A model generated the notes under the pieces. That model searched no databases. It saw only the letters and a list, made by a program, of their open reading frames with translations, and had not been told where the DNA came from. Of a stretch of DNA of 24,241 nucleotides, positions 1-6,185 are shown one piece after another. How positions within the stretch are numbered: the stretch's first letter is position 1; every line of letters begins with the position of its first letter. Source of the stretch: a virus; the IMG/VR virus record IMGVR_UViG_3300044643_001093, positions 1-24,241 of that record. One strand, 5' to 3'. Both the position numbers and the translations under genes were made by a program.

Positions 1-5
1 AACCA

Positions 6-251
6 ATGAAACCATACTACTACGTATACCGATACAACGACAGAGGACCAAAAGTCCGCCACGCTACACTCGAAGCCGCGCAAACAGAAGCAATGCGTCT
101 GGCAGAGCAACACCCTACAGGATACTTTGAGATCCTGAAATGTGTCGGCTTCGCCAGAACAACCGAAGCAGCAACGTTCTGGATGGACGGTGAAGAGCCA
201 CCCAAAAGCGGAAACCCTTTTAGACATGTCAAACCACCAGAGTTCTACTAA
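6..251 (+). CDS. small hypothetical phage protein (81 aa)
   Basis: I do not recognise this protein. It is an 81-residue soluble-looking polypeptide with an N-terminal aromatic stretch (KPYYYVYRYND), a probable helix rich in Ala/Glu (about residues 21-36) and a short acidic-proline tail (MDGEEPPKSG). There is no signal peptide or membrane segment. The ATG is only five bases from the window edge and the frame is open to that edge, so the true start could lie upstream. Its last 26 bases overlap the start of the zinc-ribbon gene at 226, which fits a tightly packed early phage operon read in the same direction. Its function is unknown; small proteins of this kind often sit in front of phage replication modules. 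Confidence 0.6.
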   Translation: MKPYYYVYRYNDRGPKVRHATLEAAQTEAMRLAEQHPTGYFEILKCVGFARTTEAATFWMDGEEPPKSGNPFRHVKPPEFY

Positions 252-450
252 ACTGCCATCACGCCGCTACGCTTGTAAGGTGTGCGGTCGAAAGGGACGC
301 CGTAACAACGCACCGGATGAACGGCTGAGAGAACCTGTCTGTCCGTCGTGCGAAAAAAGTCTTCGACATTTCGATTCAATTATCGCACACATGTCCCTCT
401 TCGACATCATCAAACGCAAAATTAGAAACCGTAAAACAAGTAACAAGTAA
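226..450 (+). CDS. small zinc-ribbon protein (74 aa)
   Basis: This basic 74-residue protein has two CxxC pairs, C17-x2-C20 (CKVC) and C39-x2-C42 (CPSC), spaced as in a zinc ribbon, so it probably binds one zinc ion. The tail (KRKIRNRKTSNK) is strongly basic, which would suit nucleic-acid binding. I chose the ATG at 226, not the in-frame GTG at 142: the region before 226 lies entirely inside the upstream gene, and the conserved-looking part begins after 226. The gene overlaps the previous one by 26 bases, and its TAA shares one base with the ATG of the next gene (TAATG), so it is probably translated in a coupled fashion. The specific role is unknown. Confidence 0.6.
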   Translation: MSNHQSSTKLPSRRYACKVCGRKGRRNNAPDERLREPVCPSCEKSLRHFDSIIAHMSLFDIIKRKIRNRKTSNK

Positions 451-716
451 TGAAGAAAATTGAACCATTTAAGATCATTGGTCGTTACGGCCATTCATGT
501 ACACTTACGAAACTCAAGCCAAAAAAGTATTTGATCTCGTTTGTGAGCCCAATAATTAGCTTTGGCGGCGTGACTCAAATCGAGTTCGTCGATCCGTCCG
601 GTGGGCCGTTCATTAGCGTCGGTACATCATTGCGGGAGTATCACCCAAAGCTGCCCGATAAAAAGATTGTATCGATTGACCGCAACGATAGTCTCCTTAT
701 CATTACAACAGAATGA
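450..716 (+). CDS. hypothetical protein (88 aa)
   Basis: I do not recognise this 88-residue protein. It looks like a small all-beta domain: alternating hydrophobic stretches (FKIIGRYG, KYLISFVSPIISFGG, QIEFVDPSGG, KIVSIDRNDSLLIITTE) with glycine/proline turns and no helix-rich region. It starts in a TAATG overlap with the zinc-ribbon gene and ends in an ATGA overlap with the helicase gene, so it is a genuine link in the operon rather than a chance frame. No catalytic residues are apparent. Its position directly before the helicase suggests a role in replication or early takeover, but that is inference from context only. Confidence 0.6.
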   Translation: MKKIEPFKIIGRYGHSCTLTKLKPKKYLISFVSPIISFGGVTQIEFVDPSGGPFISVGTSLREYHPKLPDKKIVSIDRNDSLLIITTE

Positions 717-2020
717 AAACGCTCTTCCCGAAACAACAAGAGTCTGTTGATTTTATTTTGCGTGCACTAACAGACCACCGCTGTGCTTTGGACTCCAGCC
801 ATACCGGAGTCGGCAAGACAGTCATTGCTTGTCGCGTAGCTAAAGAGTTCAAACAATTTGTAGCAGTTGTCTGCCCGAAGATTGTCATCCCCCATTGGGA
901 GCGTGAACTTCACGAGGTGGGCATTGTACCTATTTTTGTTACTAATTACGAGAAACTTAAGTTAGGTACTCAGTACATCACAAAGATAGGGAAGAAAATA
1001 TTCCGTTGGCACCTACCGCCAGACACTCTTATTATTTGGGACGAATGCCACAAGTGTAAATCTCCGTTTAGTCTGAACTCGCAGATGCTAGTATCGGCAA
1101 AACAAGCTGGATACCACAACTTGCTGTTATCCGCCACCGCTTGTCAGGACCCTACAGAGATGCGTTCATTGGGTTTTGCGTTGGGTCTGCACTCCCTTAA
1201 TAAAGCAGACGGCAAACTAAAAAGCTGGCCCTCGTGGATGATGCAGTACGGGTGTAGAAAAGACCAGTGGCACAACTGGGTAGCCGGACCGGTACCTAAA
1301 CTCGTCCCGCTTAACAAGGAACTCTATACCAGAAACTGCGTAAAGCTAGTACCGTCCGATCTACCTTCCGCATTTACCGATAACCATGTTATCACGGAAC
1401 CACTTGAGTTTTCTTCACGGTTCTACATCGATAAATACTACGATGACCTAGAGCTTACAGGTGAAATTATCGACGAGTTGCTGGAGAAGGGGAGACTTAG
1501 CTCACATGTGCTTGTCGAGATATTACGCGCCCGTCAACTTGCCGAAGTTGCAAAAGTACCTGATATTTCTGGTATGATTAAAGATGCGTGTGCTGAAGGG
1601 TTCAGTGTCGCTGTGTTTGTAAACTTTGTAGATACCGTCAAACTGCTATCCAATCTGTTTAAGGACGCATCTGTAATTGTAGGCGGTCAGTCTGCAACGG
1701 TGCGGGAAGATAATGTGCAGAGGTTCCAAACAAACCAGACAAACGTAATCATCTGCAACATCGCTGCCGGAGGCGTAGGTGTTTCGCTACATGATACGGA
1801 AGGGGGACACCCGAGGATGAGCCTCATCTCGCCGACATTTAACGTCAAAGACTACATTCAAACGTTGGGCCGTATCCATCGAGCAAACGCAAAAAGCCCT
1901 GCAATTCAAAGGGTTTTGGTTGCCTCGAAAACAATCGAAGAAAAAATTGTTGACAAGTTGGAACAAAAGCGTTTGTCTCTGGACACGCTTCACGCGAAAC
2001 CAGAACCACTATTAATATGA
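713..2020 (+). CDS. SNF2-like superfamily 2 DNA helicase/translocase
   Basis: This 435-residue SF2 ATPase has two RecA-like lobes. Visible motifs are Walker A TGVGKT (residues 31-36), the DEAH-box-like Walker B DECH (110-113), motif III SAT (140-142), motif V AAGGVGVSLHD (about 350-360) and motif VI QTLGRIHR (383-390) with its arginine finger. The arrangement, including the IIWDECHKCK block and the absence of accessory domains, matches the compact SNF2-type helicases found in phage replication modules. All core ATPase residues are present, so it should be active as an ATP-driven DNA translocase or helicase acting at forks or in recombination. The ATG overlaps the previous stop (ATGA) and its own stop overlaps the next ATG in the same way. 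There is no visible Shine-Dalgarno sequence, so translation is probably coupled. Confidence 0.9.
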   Translation: MKTLFPKQQESVDFILRALTDHRCALDSSHTGVGKTVIACRVAKEFKQFVAVVCPKIVIPHWERELHEVGIVPIFVTNYEKLKLGTQYITKIGKKIFRWHLPPDTLIIWDECHKCKSPFSLNSQMLVSAKQAGYHNLLLSATACQDPTEMRSLGFALGLHSLNKADGKLKSWPSWMMQYGCRKDQWHNWVAGPVPKLVPLNKELYTRNCVKLVPSDLPSAFTDNHVITEPLEFSSRFYIDKYYDDLELTGEIIDELLEKGRLSSHVLVEILRARQLAEVAKVPDISGMIKDACAEGFSVAVFVNFVDTVKLLSNLFKDASVIVGGQSATVREDNVQRFQTNQTNVIICNIAAGGVGVSLHDTEGGHPRMSLISPTFNVKDYIQTLGRIHRANAKSPAIQRVLVASKTIEEKIVDKLEQKRLSLDTLHAKPEPLLI

Positions 2021-2235
2021 GCAAGAACAAAACTGAAACCGTTATTGATGTCATTGAGAACGATACGACAAACATTACCCTAACCGACTTTATGGCAGCT
2101 GTTGCCTTTCTCGGGTACGCGATCAAAGACTACGAAGGGCTACACATCCCAGAAGGCAAAAACTTAGGTGAGGTTGTAGCATACGAGAGTTATGCTTGGG
2201 CTAAAGCAATGGTGAAAGAGAAAAATAATCAGTAG
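2017..2235 (+). CDS. small hypothetical protein (72 aa)
   Basis: This 72-residue acidic protein begins at an ATGA overlap with the helicase stop and ends five bases before the nuclease gene. It has a Thr/Asp/Glu-rich N-terminus, a hydrophobic patch (FMAAVAFLGYAI, about residues 25-36) that is too short and polar-flanked to be a confident membrane segment, and a helical C-terminus (ESYAWAKAMVKEK). I do not recognise a family. The tight placement between helicase and nuclease, transcribed with them, suggests an accessory replication protein, but nothing in the sequence shows its activity. Confidence 0.55.
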   Translation: MSKNKTETVIDVIENDTTNITLTDFMAAVAFLGYAIKDYEGLHIPEGKNLGEVVAYESYAWAKAMVKEKNNQ

Positions 2236-2240
2236 TAAAC

Positions 2241-3374
2241 ATGACTACACCCGACCATTCCGAACGTGCTCACGCTGAGTTCGGCCCCTCATCTCTCAAG
2301 TATGTTTCACTCTGCGCCGGATATCACGGCAAAGAAGGAAAGAACGCAGCCTCCGATAAGGGCACGCGTATCCATGAGGCTCTTGAAGTCCGCGACCCGT
2401 CCGCTCTCATGGACGATGACGAAGTACAAATCTATGAGCGCATGGTAGCCGAAGAGGATGAGGTCTTCCAAAATGTTTTTGGTGGTACTGACGGCGTAAC
2501 GATCAATCGCGAGATGCGCCTTGTGTTGGATCTCGACTGCGAGACACCGACATTCGGCACATCCGACATCGTAGCTTGGAAAGGCAACGTCGGTCTTCAG
2601 GTGGACTACAAGACTGGAATCAGCAAGATTGACGAGCCGCTGATTAACTGGCAAGCCAAAGCGTACGTACTTGCGGCGTTCCAGATGTATCCGGAACTGG
2701 AGACCATTCACTTTGCATTTCTAATCCCGAAGCGCGATGAGATCCTTGTCGGTACTTTCCATCGGTTTGAAATGGACGACCTGCGCAAACAGATTTCTAC
2801 CGTTATCAAGAAGGCCGAAACGACAAGACCGAAATGGGAAAATAAGACCATCGACATCGATGACCTTAACCCTACTGTGAACTGCCGCTTCTGCCGACAT
2901 GAGGAGCACTGTCCTGCATTAGGTGCAGTCGCAATCGAAGTCGTCAAGCGGTATAGGCCGGACCTACTGCCAGACGGACCCATCGCTTCTGGCGAGGTTG
3001 ACGATCCAGCTACAATCGAAAAGCTCTATGTCGTAGCCAAGATCGTAGAGAATTGGGCTTCCGGTATCAAGCACAAGGCTACAGGCATGGCGCACGAAGG
3101 CGTTGAGTTCGAGACCCTCAAGCTCAAGTCAATGGGTGCGCTTAAGAAGACCATCGAGAAAAACTACCTTGCGCAGCTCGCAATTAAACACGGACTTGAA
3201 CTTAATGAGATCATTGAGGCCGCTGACCTGACAATGGGTCAGCTCTCAAAAGCCCTGCATGATAAGGCTCCGAAAGGAAAAAAATCTTTTGTTGTTGACA
3301 GCTTCGAGAAAGAAGCTATTGATCTCGGCGTTGTCGAGGTTGGTTCAACACGATACACACTTTCCTCAAAATGA
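2241..3374 (+). CDS. RecB/Cas4-like PD-(D/E)XK exonuclease (DUF2800-type)
   Basis: This 377-residue protein has the RecB-family nuclease signature. H45 lies in GTRIHEALE, D109 in GTSDIV, the D-x-K motif is D122/K124 in VDYKTG, and the QxxxY motif IV is Q138/Y142 in NWQAKAY. A cysteine set, C25 near the N-terminus and C215-x2-C218-x5-C224 after the core, copies the split arrangement that holds a 4Fe-4S cluster in AddB and Cas4 nucleases. Phage members of this group (DUF2800) sit beside PolA-type polymerase genes, as here, and probably process DNA ends for recombination-dependent replication. The C-terminal 130 residues are helical and look like a separate interaction region. The start ATG has no Shine-Dalgarno sequence. 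A 73-base gap follows the stop, holding only a weak possible hairpin (AAAGGG/CCCTTT, about 3379-3403). Confidence 0.85.
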   Translation: MTTPDHSERAHAEFGPSSLKYVSLCAGYHGKEGKNAASDKGTRIHEALEVRDPSALMDDDEVQIYERMVAEEDEVFQNVFGGTDGVTINREMRLVLDLDCETPTFGTSDIVAWKGNVGLQVDYKTGISKIDEPLINWQAKAYVLAAFQMYPELETIHFAFLIPKRDEILVGTFHRFEMDDLRKQISTVIKKAETTRPKWENKTIDIDDLNPTVNCRFCRHEEHCPALGAVAIEVVKRYRPDLLPDGPIASGEVDDPATIEKLYVVAKIVENWASGIKHKATGMAHEGVEFETLKLKSMGALKKTIEKNYLAQLAIKHGLELNEIIEAADLTMGQLSKALHDKAPKGKKSFVVDSFEKEAIDLGVVEVGSTRYTLSSK

Positions 3375-3447
3375 GGACAAAGGGAGTTACGGCTGTCCCC
3401 TTTAGTAAGCAACAAGCAACAACCGATCAGAAACGAGAAATAGTAAT

Positions 3448-4074
3448 ATGAGTACAGAAGCACTAAGCACAAGCACATCGACTGGTCTGGCGTTTGCCGC
3501 ACAAGACATCGATATCCCACGCCTCAACGTCATCCAAAAGATGTCGGAGATCGAAGGGCCTATCGGTTCAGTCGTTATCGACAAGGACTCCGTTCTCCTT
3601 GAAGCCGAACAAAAAACTCCGGTAGTCGTGATCGGAGCTATCAAGCGGTGGAAAGAAGACGTTCCGTTCGGCGAGGACTACATCCCCAAGATCGTGTCCA
3701 ACGAACTGGATGCCAAGTCGCTCGCTGCCGAAAGCAGTTACGACGTGACTGAGTTCGCGGAAATCATCCTCTTGATCCCACAGATCGGTGAAGATGATAC
3801 CCTGTTCCCCTACCCGATTGGTGATACCAATTACCAGATCGGTCGCATCACCGTTCAGAAGGACGCATACCGCTTGACCTACAAGCGCCTGTTCACCTTC
3901 TCGACGTTCAACCCCAACATTCCTATCGCTTCACGCTTCTGGAATTTCGGTACCGAACTGATGTCCAAAGGGAAATACAGCTGGTATGTTCCTACCCTTG
4001 CACACACCAAGGACGACGCACCAGCCGAAGTCGCAGAGTTCGCTGCACGTCTTACCAAAGGAGGGAATGACTAA
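3448..4074 (+). CDS. probable phage single-strand DNA-binding-like protein (208 aa)
   Basis: I cannot assign this 208-residue protein by a firm motif. It begins with a Ser/Thr-rich tail, then a segment (DIDIPRLNVIQKMSEIEGP) of a pattern I associate with a widespread group of phage proteins found near replication genes. This is followed by mainly beta structure (VVVIGAIKRW, EIILLIPQIG, YRLTYKRLFTFSTF) and an acidic-free tail. Gram-positive phage replication clusters often carry DUF2800, DUF2815 (thought to bind single-stranded DNA), PolA and a VapE-like helicase in order. This gene occupies the DUF2815 position but does not look like DUF2815 by eye. A DNA-binding role is therefore inference from place and size. 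Its last codons contain the Shine-Dalgarno sequence for the following gene. Confidence 0.6.
   Translation: MSTEALSTSTSTGLAFAAQDIDIPRLNVIQKMSEIEGPIGSVVIDKDSVLLEAEQKTPVVVIGAIKRWKEDVPFGEDYIPKIVSNELDAKSLAAESSYDVTEFAEIILLIPQIGEDDTLFPYPIGDTNYQIGRITVQKDAYRLTYKRLFTFSTFNPNIPIASRFWNFGTELMSKGKYSWYVPTLAHTKDDAPAEVAEFAARLTKGGND
4057..4065 (+). promoter_or_regulatory. strong Shine-Dalgarno for the 4074 gene
   Basis: AAAGGAGGG lies eight bases before the ATG at 4074. It is a near-perfect anti-16S match and lies inside the final codons (Lys-Gly-Gly) of the upstream gene. It is the only clear Shine-Dalgarno sequence I can find before any start codon in the window, so it fixes this start and suggests the small coiled-coil protein is made in quantity. 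Confidence 0.8.
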
Positions 4075-4304
4075 TGGGCGCGATCGTACTTGATAACCCA
4101 CTCACGCTCCTTAAGCGGGAGTCGGACTCCATCCGCACCGTAATCACTAAGATCGACGGCGATATCCGCCAACTCAACGATCAGATTACTGAGTTGATGG
4201 TCCAGAAAGCATCTTTGAATCTTGTGGCGACTGCCCTCGATAACGAGATGGACCGCATCCGACTTGCTCCGGAACAACTGGAGTTTGATCTGGAAGTAGA
4301 ATAA
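4074..4304 (+). CDS. small coiled-coil protein (76 aa)
   Basis: This 76-residue protein is almost entirely helical, with a heptad-like run from about residue 10 to 60 (LLKRESDSIRTVITKIDGDI continuing through RQLNDQITELMVQKASL), so it probably forms a dimeric or longer coiled coil. It is acidic at the C-terminus (EQLEFDLEVE). The ATG shares a base with the previous TAA (TAATG) and is preceded by the strong AAAGGAGGG. I do not recognise a named family. Lying between the putative DNA-binding protein and the polymerase, it may be an oligomerising partner of one of them. A 16-bp hairpin begins nine bases after its stop codon, so it is the last gene before a possible transcription break. Confidence 0.65.
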   Translation: MGAIVLDNPLTLLKRESDSIRTVITKIDGDIRQLNDQITELMVQKASLNLVATALDNEMDRIRLAPEQLEFDLEVE

Positions 4305-4312
4305 CTACACCC

Positions 4313-4351
4313 AACCCGCACAGTACACTCATTAGGTGTATTGTGCGGGTT
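4313..4351 (+). terminator. 16-bp stem hairpin, candidate terminator or attenuator before DNA polymerase
   Basis: The left arm 4313-4328 pairs with the right arm 4336-4351 over 16 bp with a single G-T wobble and a 7-base loop (TCATTAG). The outer arms are AACCCGCACA and TGTGCGGGTT. The structure sits between the stop at 4304 and the polymerase ATG at 4373. The bases after it (TTCACTTTATCC) are not a proper U-tract, so it may be an attenuator, an RNase processing site or an RNA-stabilising element rather than a classical terminator. The AACCCGC/GCGGGTT core recurs in the hairpin at 8352-8389. Confidence 0.6.
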
Positions 4352-4372
4352 CACTTTATCCTCACGACACAT

Positions 4373-6145
4373 ATGATAACTTACGCAGTGGACTTTGAGT
4401 CCTACTACGATGGGGATTGCTCCATCACAACTTTAGGCCCTAGAGGCTATTTCTCACACCCACTATTCGACGCCTATATGATTACCGTTGTAGGCGATGA
4501 CGGGTTTGTCTATGCCGGATGTCCGAGAGAATTTGATTGGTCGATCCTTACCGACCACGCTGTGCTTTCCCACAACGCCGCATTCGACCAAAGCCTCTAT
4601 CTGTATGGCGTAGAAGTCGGTTGGTTCAAGCCATGCAGTCCTGCTGAATGGCACTGCACCGCAGACATGACTGCATTCTTAGGTCTACCGAGATCCCTCA
4701 AAAACGCCTCAGCCACCGTGTTCGGTCTGGAAGTCAACAAGACTACCCGCGACAACATGAAGGGCAAGCAATGGGCCGCGATGACAGATGACTTTAAAAA
4801 AGAAGTCACCGAGTACGCAGTTAAAGACTCCGAACTCTGTTTGCGCTTGTGGCAAGAACTGTCCGATAAATGGCCTCAAGTTGAGCGGGATATCAGCTAC
4901 TTGAATCGCAGAGTCGGGCAGCGCGGCATTCCGATTGACACTGAACTCCTCAAGAAGAACCTTGAGAATATTCGTACTGAGCTATTCAACGCAGAGCAGT
5001 CCATTCCGTGGATTTCGGAGCATACCCCGCTATCACGCAAAGCGTTCAACGAGCAGTGCCGTAAGCAAGGCATCGAACCACCAGCCTCTATTGCTGCTGG
5101 TAATGAAGATGCCGACAAATGGTTTGCTGCGTTCCAAGACGCATGTCCGTGGGCAAGGGGCGTGCAAAACTACCGCCGCATCAACGCATTCCTCCGTAAG
5201 CTCGAAGCGTTCGATTCCGGTACGATGCCTGACGGCAGGTACTACGGCGGACTGATGTACTGCGGAGCCAACCCGACAGCCCGATTCAGTGGCAGCGGCG
5301 GCAACCTTAACCTGCAAAACCTTCCGAGGGATGAGATGTTCGGAGTCAACTTCCGCCACATGATCCGACCCAAAGAGGGCTACAAGCTGGTCGTCGTTGA
5401 CCTTTCACAAATCGAGGTGCGCACATTGTGCTGGCTTGCTGAAGACAGGAAAGCCCTAAACCTTATCCGCGATTCGGACGACATCTACCATGCGTTCGGT
5501 GTGCTGTTGGGACTACACAATCCGGACAACGGTCCGTTGAAAGAGTACGACAAGCAGCTGCGGCACAAGGTGAAATCAATCGCGTTGGGCTGCGGATACG
5601 GAATGGGGGCCACCAAATTCTCTACATTCAGTGGTATGCCCATCGAAGAAGCAGAGAAAGCAGTTAAGCTGTACCGCGACCGTATGCCGACAGTGCCGAA
5701 GTTCTGGCGTTCACTCGACCAGAATATGGCAACCGCCTGTGCTGTCGGAGAGCCTTTCGAGCTAGAGCTTCCGTCCGGTCGATCACTCCGATATGGAAAG
5801 ATCAAGCGGATGAAGGAGGCTGGTTCGGTCAATCGATTCCGCCACATCGGAAAGATCGTCCGTAACGGACAGCTGCGGGACTTCCCCTTGTGGGGTGGTA
5901 TCCTTACTGAAAACTTGTCTCAAGGTTTAGCCAGAGACATCTTCTCAGACATGATGCTCCGCGTTGACGCGGCGGGATTTCCAGTTATCCTGCACGTTCA
6001 TGACGAAATGGTTTGCGAAGTACCGGAGGCACAAGCCGAAGAAGCTCTCGCAAAGATCCTTGAAATCATGCACACACCACCGCAGTGGATTCCGGATATT
6101 CCGGTTGCTGCTGAGGGGCACATTCTTGATTACTATACCAAATAA
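4373..6145 (+). CDS. family A DNA polymerase (PolA-type) with 3'-5' proofreading domain
   Basis: This 590-residue replicative polymerase has no 5'-nuclease domain, as in T7-like enzymes. The proofreading domain is intact: Exo I D7/E9 (DFES), Exo II N68 and D72 (HNAAFD), Exo III Y148/D152 (YAVKD). The polymerase motifs are also intact: motif A D343-LSQIE (E348), O-helix motif B R397, K401, L405, Y409-G410, and motif C H543-D544-E545. The O-helix residue equivalent to E. coli Phe762 is leucine here (L405). I start it at the ATG at 4373. The longer frame begins with a GTG inside the hairpin at 4343 and would add ten unconserved residues before the usual beta strand YAVDFES. No Shine-Dalgarno sequence is visible. 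It works with the primase-helicase 40 bases downstream. Confidence 0.93.
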   Translation: MITYAVDFESYYDGDCSITTLGPRGYFSHPLFDAYMITVVGDDGFVYAGCPREFDWSILTDHAVLSHNAAFDQSLYLYGVEVGWFKPCSPAEWHCTADMTAFLGLPRSLKNASATVFGLEVNKTTRDNMKGKQWAAMTDDFKKEVTEYAVKDSELCLRLWQELSDKWPQVERDISYLNRRVGQRGIPIDTELLKKNLENIRTELFNAEQSIPWISEHTPLSRKAFNEQCRKQGIEPPASIAAGNEDADKWFAAFQDACPWARGVQNYRRINAFLRKLEAFDSGTMPDGRYYGGLMYCGANPTARFSGSGGNLNLQNLPRDEMFGVNFRHMIRPKEGYKLVVVDLSQIEVRTLCWLAEDRKALNLIRDSDDIYHAFGVLLGLHNPDNGPLKEYDKQLRHKVKSIALGCGYGMGATKFSTFSGMPIEEAEKAVKLYRDRMPTVPKFWRSLDQNMATACAVGEPFELELPSGRSLRYGKIKRMKEAGSVNRFRHIGKIVRNGQLRDFPLWGGILTENLSQGLARDIFSDMMLRVDAAGFPVILHVHDEMVCEVPEAQAEEALAKILEIMHTPPQWIPDIPVAAEGHILDYYTK

Positions 6146-6185
6146 CAACCGTGCAGTCGGCACGTCATCAACCGACACAACGTTT

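Noticed and set aside
4343-4372. GTG start for the DNA polymerase at 4343
   Set aside because: It lies inside the right arm of a 16-bp hairpin and adds residues before the usual first strand of the exonuclease domain. The ATG at 4373 fits the family.
5964-6185. N-terminal extension of the primase-helicase into the polymerase gene
   Set aside because: The extra 74 codons overlap the polymerase active-site region in another frame and read as basic shadow sequence. The ATG at 6186 gives a sensible start.
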